In this document: positions 20,774 through 31,725 of the stretch, piece by piece
Layout of the letters: each line of letters starts with the position of its first letter
Position numbering within the stretch: the first letter of the stretch is position 1
Assembly (NCBI GenBank): GCA_905221605.1
Contig: CAJNDS010000447.1
Span: 792,657-854,656 of the forward strand
Length of the DNA: 62,000 nucleotides
From: Symbiodinium natans
Lineage: Eukaryota > Sar > Dinophyceae > Suessiales > Symbiodiniaceae
Reading direction: 5' to 3'
The notes under the pieces: generated by a model
The model's database searches: none
Seen by the model: only the letters and a program-made list of their open reading frames with translations
Told to the model about the DNA's origin: nothing
Program-made: the position numbers and the translations under genes

Positions 20774-22186
20774 CTAACTTGCACCACAACTTGTATCGGC
20801 CATATTTGTTGTATTACAACTTGTGTCGGCCATACTTGCGGTCTCGCCATCCGTGCCAAACATAGAGTAGTCAAGCGGACCAAACTGTGGCAACTCCGAT
20901 TTTGAGGGCAGAAGAACGCGCAATTGAACCTTCGGCCAGTCCAAAGTGGACGCAATGTGTCCACGCAACGCCTCAGCAGTATCCAGACCAGATGTCTCCA
21001 AAGAGATGGACGCGAGCTCATCACCTGCCAGGTTGACACATCCCAAGGTCAATGGCTGCCAACAGGTTGGAGAAAGACAAACGATTCGCTGTGGGAGCTT
21101 CCCAATTGCGTACTTCCCGATCGCCTCCTCGTCACTGATTCTGACACCAGACTCCAAGGCCTGCATCTGCAAGTGCTCCGCCCCCTGCAAAATGCGCTGC
21201 CGAGCATCCTGCCCAAACCTCTCCCCAAACCTGTTTTGCATTATGAAAAGTCGTTTGATACGAAGGTCTGCGACCGCGACCGCCGTGCAAACCATCTCCT
21301 CATCATCGGCCAACTCCGCCGCTGTGAAAAAGAGGTTGTGGGCGGAGGCCCTGACGGCTGTCAGCGCGAGGGCGTGGTCAGAGCGGACTGCTTGCGGGGC
21401 TCTCTGGAAGGTGGACGGACTTGCAGTGAGCAGCGCCTTCGCCGCCGCGTGGTCCATCCAAGCAAGACAGAGCAAAGCCTCACGACTAACTTTCGGGACG
21501 ATGAGGCCCATGTATTGAAGGCGGCTGACAAGTGGCACGTGGGTGTTGCCGCACCTGTTGTTTCTCAAGGTAAGATGATACACAGTCGCCGCTGACCGGA
21601 GGCTGTGCAAAATCCGCATCAGCGCAGCGGCCTCACAGAAATCGTCGTACACGATCACCAGCCGCACAGTCCCTGCCAGGGATGCGGAAGCGGTACTGCC
21701 CAGAATGTGGAAGCTGACCGGGTAGGTCGCCCGTCCTGCCAACCAATGCTCTGCACCCGAAGCCATCGCTGAGGAACTGCACAAGATCAATGTAGGGCAC
21801 TTGTGGAGTTGGAGGAGGAGGAGAGCTGTTACTCTCCTCCTGTGCTCTGATGCCTCCTCCCTCCAAGCGCGCCTCTCCTCTTGCTTTGTCGCGCGATAAG
21901 GAAAACTGCAACGGGCATACATCCGGATCTGGTACTGCGGCACCTTCAACATCGCCTTCTTCCATCCGCAGCCCGCCTTCTTCCCACCGCGCTTCTTTCG
22001 GCCTTCCCTTTGCGCGCGCGATGCTTTCGGCTCACTGTGCACCTGCGATGCGCTGCTCGGTCTCTTCAGGGCAGGCCGAGCTTGCACCTGGATCCCTGCC
22101 TTCGCAGACGCAGACGCAGCGCGCAAGACTTGCCTCAAAGATTCCTCCAGCGCGTCTTGGACAGGCGCTTCAGGCGCTTCGCTCAT
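20774..22186 (-). CDS. DUF4116-repeat protein with C-terminal ubiquitin-like domain
   Basis: Intronless ORF of 470 residues from the ATG at 22186 (the frame extends to 22234 only via TTG). The N-terminal 90 residues are basic and disordered (REGRKKRGGKKAGCGWKK). Residues about 245-335 carry a helical repeat pair with RSDHALALTAVRASAHNLFF and ELADDEEMVCTAVAVADLRI, the pattern of DUF4116 (x-D-x-x-hydrophobic-VL-AAV-x-x-x-x-x-AL), a family abundant in algae and dinoflagellates. Residues about 385-445 (CVNLAGDELASISLE to WPKVQLRVLLPSKSEL) resemble a ubiquitin-like fold. Domain calls are from pattern memory. Function unknown. The last 25 residues repeat MADTSC twice and are probably not part of the fold. 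Confidence 0.7.
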   Translation of the reverse strand: MSEAPEAPVQDALEESLRQVLRAASASAKAGIQVQARPALKRPSSASQVHSEPKASRAQREGRKKRGGKKAGCGWKKAMLKVPQYQIRMYARCSFPYRATKQEERRAWREEASEHRRRVTALLLLQLHKCPTLILCSSSAMASGAEHWLAGRATYPVSFHILGSTASASLAGTVRLVIVYDDFCEAAALMRILHSLRSAATVYHLTLRNNRCGNTHVPLVSRLQYMGLIVPKVSREALLCLAWMDHAAAKALLTASPSTFQRAPQAVRSDHALALTAVRASAHNLFFTAAELADDEEMVCTAVAVADLRIKRLFIMQNRFGERFGQDARQRILQGAEHLQMQALESGVRISDEEAIGKYAIGKLPQRIVCLSPTCWQPLTLGCVNLAGDELASISLETSGLDTAEALRGHIASTLDWPKVQLRVLLPSKSELPQFGPLDYSMFGTDGETASMADTSCNTTNMADTSCGAS

Positions 22187-22610
22187 GGGACTGCGAGTCG
22201 ACACCGAGCGACTATCGCAAGTCTGATGCCACAACTGTCAGAGACAATGGCTTGGATCACGGATGCTATTGTTTCTTTGAACAAAGATGTGGTCCTAATG
22301 GCCCGACTAGGATGCCCGAAGCACAACGACTAAGATATGGTTTAATCAGAAACCCAAAGTCTGGACTTCAAACTACATGCGGGAGTCATCTCAGTCTCAT
22401 GCTCAGACGTTTTGAGGTTTGCATGGCGCACTTGGTGCAATGAACCAAATAACAGCGTGCGCTGTCTGCGCCCCCAATGACCTGAATCTTCTCGAGATGG
22501 TCCGGAATCGAAGGATCTCATCTGGATAACCTTGCATCATGGGCCGCACAAACAAAGGAGCTTGCATTTCTAGTACGTCTATTTCATGTGCCCAGAATGT
22601 TTTGCCATAC
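22187..22610. other. Intergenic, no gene seen
   Basis: No coding-like frame or repeat structure is visible upstream of the DUF4116-like ORF. Confidence 0.4.
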
Positions 22611-22790
22611 ACATGTAATACATTACAAATATACTCTACATAAGAATCTGTATAATTCTTTGCATATACTATTTACAAATATGTGTATGATATAGCAGCC
22701 AAGAGATACTGTATCCTGTAAACCAATTATCCTAATTGTGGTATTATACAAATTATACTAACTAATTATACTAAATATACAGAAAGTGAC
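22610..22790. other. AT-rich island
   Basis: About 180 bp of mostly A/T with several ATATAC/TATACA words and an imperfect palindromic feel (AATTATACTAACTAATTATA at 22753-22772), in an otherwise GC-rich region. It lies upstream of the DUF4116-like gene. No gene. Confidence 0.5.
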
Positions 22791-22819
22791 ACACTACGCT
22801 TCCAGAAAGGATTTTACTT

Positions 22820-23225
22820 GCGCGAGCTTACGCGCTTCGAAGTTTTGCTTACGCAGCCAACTTCTTGCTGCCTTTGTTTACGCCGGCTTACGCGGGCTTA
22901 CGCGGGTTGTGTTTTGCAACCTGTCCAAGCTTTATTCCCTCATAACAACGGCCACAACAGCCAACTTGACGAATGCCGAACTACAGGACAGAACGCAGAC
23001 GCTGAGCTGAAGGTTTGGAAGATGTGTGTAGGGTATGCGGTTTTGTGGTTTTTGGGCGCTTTCGGGTTTAGGGTGGCCGACACTACGGATTCCCTTCGCA
23101 CGCCGGTAGTAGTGACACGCCCCTTCGCACGCCCATATCAGTCACGCCGATAGTAGTGATTGAAACGCTCATCGGCCCACACGCCCCTTCGCACGCCGAT
23201 AGCGGTGATTGAAAGGCTCATTGGC
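22820..23225 (+). repeat. Short direct repeats (TTACGCG words and CGCACGCC units)
   Basis: CTTACGCGGGCTTACGCGGG lies near 22885. CACGCCCCTTCGCACGCC occurs at about 23098, 23117 and 23180 with flanking TAGTAGTGATTGAAA / TAGCGGTGATTGAAA. Confidence 0.75.
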
Positions 23226-23264
23226 CGACCTGGAGCGGCAAGCTTTGGAGGATGCCTTGGCGAA

Positions 23265-23422
23265 AGCAGAACCAATACAAAACCAAGAAAAGCCAATAGA
23301 AAACAAATAACAACCAATAGAAAACCAATTTAAGCCAATAGAGCACCAATAGAAAGCCAATAAAAACCAATAACAACCAATATAGAACCAATAAAAACCA
23401 ATAGAAAACTAATACAAACCAA
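23265..23422 (+). repeat. Minisatellite of CCAATA-type 10-15 bp units
   Basis: About a dozen copies of AACCAATA(G/A)AAA with variable spacers. It directly abuts the telomere-like block that follows. Confidence 0.9.
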
Positions 23423-23615
23423 GGGGTTTAGGGTTATGGTTTAGGGTTAGGGTTTAGGCCTAAGGGTTAAGGGTTGAGGGTTTAGGGTTGAGGGTTGAGG
23501 GTTTAGGGTCGAGGGTTCAGGGTTAAGGGTTAAGGGTTTAGGGTATATAGGGTGTAGTGTTGAGGGTTGAGGGTTGAAGGCTTAGGGTTTAGGGTTCATA
23601 GAAATTGTATAGGGC
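23423..23615 (+). repeat. Interstitial telomere-like repeats (TTTAGGG variants)
   Basis: Degenerate run of GGGTTTAGGG, GGGTTAAGGG and GGGTTGAGGG words. TTTAGGG is the telomere repeat reported for dinoflagellates and plants. Degeneracy shows an old interstitial copy, not a chromosome end. Confidence 0.9.
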
Positions 23616-23704
23616 CTGGGTCCAAATAAGTTTTGACGGAAGCGTTTTGATCGAAACGTTTTGACCGAAACGTTCTGACCGAATTTTTCTGTTTTGGAAC
23701 TATG

Positions 23705-24125
23705 TTTCGCTTTTTGAGGGGAGTGGGGAGGGGGGAGGAGGGGATGAGAAGGGGATGAGAAGGGGCTGAGGAGGGGATGAGGACGGGATGAGGAGGTGGA
23801 TGGTGATGGGGGCTGGATGAGGAGGGGAGGGGGAGGAGGGGAGGAGGAGGGGATGAGGAGGGGATGAGGACGAGGATGGGATGAGGAGGGGATGAGGAGG
23901 GGATGAGGTGTGGCAACATGTTCGCACTTGAGCGCACTTGCTCGTTACTGATTTAGTTTCGGGTTTAGGGTTTAAGGTTTACGCGTGTCGCGTTCTAATA
24001 GTTTTTCTGTTTTTTTGGTTTTGAGTGGTGTTCCCACGGCAGGGTGGGGGGGTGGGGGGTTGGGGGGCGGGGGGAGGTTGGGGGGGGGGGGTGGGGGGGG
24101 GGGGGGGGGGGGGGGGGGTAGGGGT
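23705..24125 (+). repeat. Purine-rich minisatellite (GGGGATGAGGA) and long G-runs
   Basis: GGGGATGAGGAGGGGATGAG-type units at 23715-23910, then G-rich sequence with long G runs at 24040-24120. Pro-rich minus-strand ORFs are artefacts. Confidence 0.9.
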
Positions 24126-24379
24126 GGGGGACTTAGCATCTGAGTTCCACTTGAATGTCTGTAAGGACATATACTTCGAAATTCCCACTTTGGGTTACTA
24201 ATCACGCAAGCTCTGATAACATCGAGGAAAAGGGAGCGATCTTGAATCTATCAAAAAATCTTTTTCGGGCGCGGATCGTCATTCGTCGAATCTATGGAGG
24301 GGAGGGCGGGGGTCGCCGTTCTTCGAATCTGTCCATTAATAATTAATATATTTCCTTGAAAGCAGTCTTAAATAGGAGC

Positions 24380-24880
24380 GATCCCAAACGAGAGCACACC
24401 GTTGCACAGAATGCGCACTCCAACTTCTATCGTGAGCGTACACAACTTGACGGAGGCATGTCGCTGACAAGCGCTCTTGGCCGTGGCCTTGGCTTTGGAC
24501 GCATGCTGCTGCCGCGCACGCTGGGGCGGCCTTCACTGTCTCCTGCCTCTGGAGTGCCTTGGCAGCCCTTCGCACCTTCTCTGCCTTTCCTGCCTCCTCC
24601 CTGAGAAGCGCTTCGGCAGCCCTTTGCGCCTTCTCACCCTTCTCCGCCTCCTCTCTGCGAAGCGCCTCGGCAGCTTCGCGCCTGCTCTGCCTTCTCCTCC
24701 CTGAGAAGCGCCTCAGCACCGTCTTTGCACCCTTCACGCTTGCACGTTGCCTCCACCCTTCGCTCTTTCTCGCCGTTCTTCTTTCTCCTGCGCGCCTCCT
24801 CCACTTTCCGCGCGTCCTCGGCCTTCGCCTTGGTCCTCCTCCACCTTTTCAGGAAACCCAGAAACGGCTAAGCCCAACGA
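24380..24880 (-). pseudogene. Lys/Glu/Ala-rich coiled-coil protein fragment, frame-shifted
   Basis: Upstream frame: KAEDARKVEEARRRKKNGEK and AEALLREEKAEQAR; then in another frame: EAAEALRREEAEKGEKAQRA and AEALLREEAGKAEKVRRAAK. The repeated AEALLREEA/AEALRREEA motif shows internal tandem duplication of about 48-51 bp. The switch near 24675 implies an indel. Strongly predicted single helix or coiled coil; no family assignable. Confidence 0.4.
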
Positions 24881-25150
24881 CTAGCAATAACTCGACGCAA
24901 GCCTGGCCAACCGTAGACAGGTTTGGAGTCGACGAGTTCTTTGCACGGTTGCTGATGTTCGGATTCCCACCTGGGCAGCCGTAGACATGTTTAGAGCTCG
25001 TGGGTGGGGCTGTGTTCTTTGCGTTTTCTGTCCTGTTGTTGCTTTTGAAAAGAGACGACACGACAGAATAAACAAAAAGGACAAGAATGGAAGATCCTTC
25101 GGGCAGGCCTTTGTCGCTGCAGCAGATGCCAGCAGCTCGTCCTGCATCGT

Positions 25151-25760
25151 CTGCGCGTCGGCCATGACTTCCTGCGTGGGCGAGAATGACCCAGCGTCTC
25201 AGCATCTCTTTGGCCGGGCTCATGACCCCCCAAGCTTGCTGCTGTATCGTTCTCCGACGTTGTTTCCTCTGAGGATAGGCCTGTGGAGCTGCAGTAGAAT
25301 GACAGCTCGGCCTGGATCGTCTGCGCGTCGGCCATGACTTCCTGCGTGGGCGAGAGTGACCCATGCAGCGTCTCAGCATCTCTTTGGCCGGGCTCATCAC
25401 CCCGTGTCGTTCTCCTTGCGGAGCTGCAGTAGAATGACAGCTCGGCCTGGATCGTCTGCGCGTCGGCCATGACTTCCTGCGTAGGCGAGAGTGACCCAGC
25501 GTCTCAGCATCTCTTTGGCCGGGCTCATCACCCCGTGTCGTTCTCCTTGCGGAGCTGCAGTAGAATGACAGCTCGGCCTGGATCGTCTGCGCGTCGGCCA
25601 TGACTTCCTGCGTGGGCGAGAGTGACCCAGCGTCTCAGCATCTCTTTGGCCGGGCTCATCACCCCGTGTCGTTCTCCTTGCGGAGCTGCAGTAGAATGAC
25701 AGCTCGGCCTGGATCGTCTGCGCATCGGCCATGACTTCCTGCGTGGGCGAGAGTGACCTT
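25151..25760 (+). repeat. Tandem array of five units with a 131-bp core period
   Basis: The anchor CTGCGCGTCGGCCATGACTT (CTGCGCATCG in the last copy) lies at 25151, 25321, 25456, 25587 and 25718, so later units are spaced 135, 131 and 131. Because 131 is not a multiple of 3, minus-strand translation changes frame each unit: two frames stay open through a unit and the third ends at TGA, which produces several long overlapping but spurious ORFs. Confidence 0.95.
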
Positions 25761-26304
25761 GTCCTTCATGCGTTTTTGCAAGCTTCTCGAAGCCACCAGC
25801 CTTGATGCCATTGACGATGTCTATCGCTCGGAGGTGTGGATCTCTGTCGTTGGTGCAGTGATGACGTGGTCACTTTGGCGCAGTCGCTTTATGAGGGCAT
25901 CTTTTCCATCCCTTCCATCCATTCCATCATGCGTATGGTGATTACCTCGCCTGAACTTTTCAAACGCCTTCAGCCCATAGCACGATCCTGGTACTGGCAC
26001 TGCTTTCAGTATATCCAGGTCTCTAGTCACAAGTTTCGAAAATTAATTCTGCGACGTCAGTTTGTTGGGGTGACCGCTATTATTGGAACTTTTTTTTTCC
26101 GGATGGGTCCTTGTTTTAAGGGTTTGTGCTTAGGCTTAAGGCTAGGGCTTACGCAGTAAGGCTGAGGCCCTGAGGATCTTGGGCTCCAGGAATCTTAAAG
26201 AGCCAGAGCCAGGAGAATCCAGAAAGCTACCAGTTCCATTTACTCTTTCTTTCCTTCTTTCTTTGGGGCATGGGGGCGGCCCCCCGCGCGGATGCGCGCC
26301 CCTG

Positions 26305-26351
<47 letters not shown>

Positions 26352-26449
26352 GCACGCATAGCCCCCCCCGAAGGGAAGGCTGCCCCAAGGGGCGCAGCGA
26401 CGTCCAAGGGGGTCTCTGTCTCTCTCTTTCTTTCTTTCTTTCGGAGGGC

Positions 26450-26488
<39 letters not shown>

Positions 26489-28240
26489 ACCCACTTCCAT
26501 TTAAAGCCTTATTGAATTTCCTTACGAAACGAGGCCCCAAACAAATTGTGTCATAGGTAGTCCACAGGCCAGCCCGACGCACTTTTAAAAATGTGCTGCA
26601 TCACCCTCTATAATACACTGGCCCGGCAGGGGGGGTTCCTTAGCAACGCAGGAATCTTCCGGCCACCTTAAGGTCCTAGAGGGCTTGAGGCAAAGGCCGT
26701 GCGCCAAAAACAAGGGTTCACAAGCGCGGAACGCATTCTGAGCGCGAAATCGGCAATGGACACTCGAGCTTCGGCCCTGGGGCCCGGACCTCTCGAAGCT
26801 AGCGCAAGGTCCCCGCGTCCGGCCGTGCCTGAAAAAACGGCGGGCCATGGCGGCTGCATGCTTGTGTGGAACATATCTGTACGTGATTCAATGCACTCGG
26901 CGCGACTCTTTATCATGAAACCTCGGCAGCACGTGGGCCGCCTTCACGTGCTCTGGCCGATACGACCATCAGCGACACCATCATCGGCATCGACATCGCC
27001 CCTTCCTGCAGGCAGCCCAGGATAGTCCAGGAATGCACCTTCTGTCTACCACATCTACTGCTACTCGACGCCTTCCGAATTTTTCATGATTCAGTGGTCG
27101 ATTCCAGTCCAGACCGAGTGCTTGTTCAAACAACCCATCAGCACACAGCAACCTCAGCTACAGTTACAACGACCATTTTCGGCAACAGTGCGGAGGTGCA
27201 AAAACCCAACTATACAGCTTCCATTCGACGACTGCGTGCCTCATCTGATCATGCCAGCTGCCGAAGTAGCTCCGGACCTGAATCCCCAGATCCCCCGATC
27301 TTTTAGGAAAACGTCTTGGCAGGCGGCAGGAACTCTGAACACAACACCATCAAAAGAACAAGCAATGCTCGGCTGGTGTGTTGCATGCCTGCCGTGCCGT
27401 CGGCGCGCGAACCTGGAGTAGCAAAGTGCTCACAGCTCACAAATTGGCAGGAAGCAGAGCGCTCTGCTCATTGCCTGGTCAACTGGGGAGCCTCCAGCGG
27501 ATCCTGGATATGGTGCACCTGTAACGAGAACACGAGAAAGGCAATCTGGCAGGCGATGATTGTAGGAACGTCGGTTGGCTATCTTGGGGCATCTTGGAGC
27601 AATGAGATTGCCAGGAGCATCTTATTGGATGTAAGCCGCACAGCGAGACGATTCAGTTTCAGGGCAGGGCTTCTTTTCTCGGACGGGGTTTCGCGGTTTC
27701 TGACTCTACTTTGTGTGTTTTGAGTTTTGCGACTTGGGGTGAGGCGGTTTCGGACTGACTCAACAGCACCTTCTTGAATTGACCAGACCTGCCAACAACG
27801 AATGTTTCCCGCGCTGCACACGTCCGATCTACGATGTCAATGCTCGTGATTCTCAACTTGTTGTTTATGGGCACTGGTCTGAGATTTCCACTGCGCAGCT
27901 TCGGGCAAAATCAAAGACTCCTTCTTCAAACCAACGATGCCATCCTTGGACATCCATTGCACCTTGCGCCTCCGCTCAAACCTCATGTCGGATATCACCT
28001 CTTTCACGGCGTTGTTGCTGCTAGCATTCGCGGCCAGGTGTGCGCTTGGTGGGTCACTAGCTGCGTAGCAAGGCACCACTTACCAAGCGATCATGGGGGT
28101 AAGACGAAGATATGTTTATGTGGCACGCCTCTCGAGCGCCTGGATGAGCTGGCAATTGAGGCCCCACAGCTTCACCCATGACCGAGATCATCCCTCAGGT
28201 AGCAGAGAGGAACACAAGTGGCGGTTCGGTCTTGTCACTC
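25760..28240. other. No confident gene; CT microsatellites inside
   Basis: (CT)n runs lie at about 26310-26350 and 26450-26486. 27835-28105 contains a donor-like CTTGGTAAGTGG (minus strand, near 28090) and coding-like minus-strand text (AVKEVISDMRFERRRKVQWM near 27950-28010), possibly a downstream exon of the 28243-28908 gene, but phases do not join directly. Confidence 0.4.
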
Positions 28241-28242
28241 AC

Positions 28243-28908
28243 CCCCGCCTTGCGAATCGGCTTCACGCATGTGCTAAGCAATAGCAGGCTCGCATCGCCT
28301 AAGACTCGATTCCAGAGCGCGGCACATGGCAGGCATGCCGTCAGTTGCCAGGGCATGGAGCCTTCGAAGAGAAGCCGGGTCTCAGCGTGGCGAACCCAAG
28401 CAATTCCCAGATCCTCGACAACTCTCAGTGACTGCGGTGGAAGACTCCAGCAATCGCCAAAAGCACAGGTCTCCTTGCTGGAGCTCACTGTGCAGCCCTC
28501 TCCCTCGCCAGCAACGTAGGCCGGCAGCGCTGCGTCTGCCAGCGCCCTGCAGCTGGCTGGCGGCTGATACAGGTGGCTTCTGGGCCCAACGACACACTGA
28601 AATACACATATGAGCGGCATGCACCCGGCAGATTGAGCGCAGGGCCGATCGTCCGTGTGCAGGGCTAGCCGCGCCGCTCGGCCACTCGGCTGGGCCCGGC
28701 CCCGTGGGCGGAGGACCTCCGCCATCTCCCCATCATCTCCACATCACACCATTGTGTGTCGTACTTGTCAGCATGAGTCATGCGACCAGGGCACGCGGCG
28801 ACACTCACCCAGGGAAGCAGCATAGAGCCTGGCCCAGGCGCTCTGCACAAGGTCTATCAAGGTCTCCTCTCGGCGCGAAAGCCACAAGGAGCCCGACCTC
28901 GCCAGTGC
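28243..28908 (-). CDS. Two candidate exons of an unidentified gene
   Basis: Exon at 28809-28908: acceptor ACACCAG, 33 codons plus one base (SLWLSRREETLIDLVQSAWA in the middle), perfect donor GGTGAGTGT. Exon at 28243-28596: acceptor TGTATTTCAG, 118 codons (VVEDLGIAWVRHAETRLLFE in the middle), perfect donor GGGGTGAGTG. In its best-looking frame the second exon would enter in phase 0, whereas the first leaves in phase 1, so either an exon is missing between them or the alternative open frame is used. No family recognised. Confidence 0.45.
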
Positions 28909-28909
28909 C

Positions 28910-30080
28910 TGGTGTCCGGGCCCGAAGAACTTCCCAGGTGGCGGGTGCAGCATCAGCCGGTCCTTACATCAAACCAAGAACCTCTCCGCCCTCGACTCTC
29001 GTCTGGACTCCCATGGGTCCGGCTCTGTGAAGATCGAGGCCCGAACAGCGCAGAAGGCCCGCAATGGCAGCCTCCTCGCATCCCAGCGCACGAGGTCGAT
29101 TCGCGAACGCCTCGAAGCAATGCGAAGCAATGCAAAGCAATGCGAAGCAATGGGAAGCAATTCGAAGCTGCAAGGTGCATGCTGCTTGCCGTGGGAGCAT
29201 CTACAGTTCGGAACAGGTTTGTGTCCCGGCATCGCACGCTTGCTCCAGCATGGTAGCTGTCTCATTCGATGCCCAGAAATGCACTTCCCGCCTTTTCAAG
29301 GGTAGTTGCCGCATGGGGCATGTTATCTGCTGGGGTGTTGAAGGCTTGCAGAGAAGAGGAAGGATCCACCCCTGGGCATCTGAAAGCAGCTGTTTGTGGC
29401 GGGAGGGCTTTGCCCTCAGGCTAGGCGGTGGATGAGATGGGCACCCCTCTGCGAAATCACAATGTCGCTGATCGCCCCGACCTTGTCTCTCAAGAGCAAG
29501 CTATAGCTGTAAGCTTCAACTTGCTAGGTCATTCTGCGGTCATTCGGCGGAAAAAACAACACGCCGCCTCCTCAACTTTTGCCAAGACACTGGGAGATCA
29601 AAGGCTGCAGCTTCGAAGTCTTTGTCGGACTGGCCTGGCACGATCCAGCCCAGGTCGGCCAGGGCGCCGCTGTTGGCAGAGCTGCAATCGGAGTGCGCCT
29701 GACCCGAATTGTCATATGGAAAAACGGGGGACAATGACAACGAGGCACAAGCAACACAGCACATGTCAACACGAGGTGCAGAAGCAGCTGGCGCAGAACG
29801 TGGGACTTGCCTTGCAGAGCCTTGGGCGGCAACTCAAAGCGAATGCTTGTGTTCACCGGAGGATTCTCTGTATGCAGCGTGGCTGCTAAAGCCACACTAC
29901 GAGACTTTGCCTCGCCTTAGGCGTCAGAAGTTCCCACCTATTTTCCCACCTCTGAGCCCAGAGGAGCGAATTCGGACGGCCCCTCCGAATTCGAAGAACG
30001 GCTTAAGTCTGGGGGACCTAAAACCCCTACGAAGCCCACGGCAAAACTCTCAAGGAAGCCCATTTACAATTCCTGCTAAC
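28910..30080. other. No gene seen; short AAGCAATGCG microsatellite
   Basis: 29112-29168 repeats GAAGCAATGC five times. A strong donor-like TTTGATGTAAGG (minus strand, near 28967) could end an exon upstream of 28908, but no exon body is convincing. Confidence 0.5.
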
Positions 30081-30094
30081 GCAACGCAGACCCC

Positions 30095-30330
30095 GTAAAC
30101 ACATGGTGAATGCCAAGAAGCTCGGCGAACTTGGCCGTGAGCTTCTTGCCCGCATCCGGGGTGCCCTGCGGCATGGCATTCAGCACCTGCGGCCATGATT
30201 TCGCAAGCGAACCAATGCGAAGGCTGGGGCGACTTGCACCTGGCCTGCAGCAGTTTCAGGAGCTCCTTCTCGGCATCCTCAGCTGTCTTCAGCTGCGGTT
30301 CAAAAAGCGAGTTTGCAGCTGAAACACTGC
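30095..30330 (-). pseudogene. Candidate exon with one frameshift
   Basis: After acceptor GTGTTTCAG near 30331 the strand reads NSLFEPQLKTAEDAEKELLK then, one base out of frame, RIGSLAKSWPQVLNAMPQGT and AGKKLTAKFAELLGIHHVFT. The shift lies near 30235 (one extra base in CTGCAGGCCAGGTGCAAG). Both halves look coding and make a helical protein. No family assigned. Confidence 0.4.
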
Positions 30331-30339
30331 ATAACACTA

Positions 30340-31668
30340 AAGCGAAGGATGGCGACTGCAGGCATCCAAGCCGCCGCCTGCGTTCGGCCTTTGCGTGCTG
30401 CGCGGCGAGCATTGGCGTCGTGTGCCGTGAGGGACTCCCACTTCATCAGGATGTGAGCCACTCGAATGCCTAGAGAGGCCAAGCGAAAACCGAACAAAAA
30501 AAAATCTCCCCATGGTCAGGAAACTGCGGGGAGGGGGAGGGGAAAGGGCATGTGGTCGGCGCTGCGGTCCAGGATGCGGTTTGGCATTCCGCCGCCAGGC
30601 TGTGGACCCACCACCACCGCCACCTCTTTCTCTGGCGGCGTCTTCCTGCGAACTGCGAAGATTCGGAGATCTCATGCGACGACTTTCCTAAAAAAGAGCT
30701 CGTCGTGAAGTGTGAGCTTCGACATTCTTTCTGGTTTGCGTGCGCCTCTTCTTCGTGTCTGCCTCGTTCTCTGCCGGCTGAGGAGTCTCCTCTTGGGCCT
30801 TGAGCGAGAAGAAGGCTGTCAAAATGCCTGGCCACGAAGCACACGAAATTAACGAAAAGCGGTGACGTAAGAGAAGCTGTGGCTCACAGCAATGGCCTAA
30901 CGACTGGCTCTCTGACCCGTCTTTGGAGGAACCTGCAGAATGCAGAACATCACAAGGCATCAGCGCAGCTGAGGTTGCCAGCAACTCCAGCAACTTACGC
31001 GTCTTGGCCTTGCTTCCGGCAACCAGCAGCCAGCTGCGTTGCGAGGGCCTTCGGCCGCCCCTGCGAGCGATGTAGGAACGATGCTGTCATGAGCAGACAT
31101 GCCGATGGAACGAATTGCAGTTTGGTGCCGAGTGTGCTACTGTAGAGGGAGGCAGGGCAATGCCAGTAAGTTCAATTGGGCAGGTGCATACAACATGGTG
31201 CAGAGTTTCAGGTTCTTATCACATGGAGAATATCAGGGATGCAGGCATGGCGGATTTACCGCCGGTATACAGGCTGAAAGGTTTAAAAAGACGCAACGAG
31301 GTCAACACTACCTGACTTAGCGAACGTCACAGCATAGCATTGATGATCAGGACGCTCAACAAGAAGTCTTACGTAATCAGTGTCTTGAGTAGGCTTTTCG
31401 GCGGTATAGGGAGTCACCACCAATGATCATAATCCGAAGTATATTGAGCCCGAAACCCTAAACTTCTAACTGACTGGAAGGTTAGGCCTCTTCTTCTCCG
31501 TGGGATCGGATTCCCGGCCTGGTGCTCTGCCGCAGCCTCGGCCATCTGAGCGGGAGTGACGTCATTGGCCCCATCCGTCAGGAGCAACAGGCAGCAGGAG
31601 CTTCCTCACGGGTTTGGATACAGGGAAGGTTGAGCCCTATAAACCCTACTACACCCTTTTAACCCCTG
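30340..31668. other. No supportable gene
   Basis: Open frames on both strands are short or compositionally poor. Confidence 0.4.
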
Positions 31669-31725
31669 GGCTGCTAAACCCTAAACCCTAAACCCCAAAC
31701 CCTAAACCCTAAACCCTAAGCCAGT
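31668..31725 (+). repeat. Interstitial telomere repeat (CCCTAAA)n
   Basis: Seven to eight near-perfect CCCTAAA units, the opposite orientation to the block at 23.4 kb. Confidence 0.95.

Noticed and set aside
20924-22443. Plus-strand ORFs of 150-223 codons
   Set aside because: Antisense shadows of the DUF4116-like gene.
22610-22790. AT-rich island as a replication origin or promoter
   Set aside because: No defined motif or unwinding-element structure can be shown from sequence alone.
26227-26515. Arg/Glu or Ser/Leu alternating ORFs
   Set aside because: CT/GA microsatellite translated in both directions.
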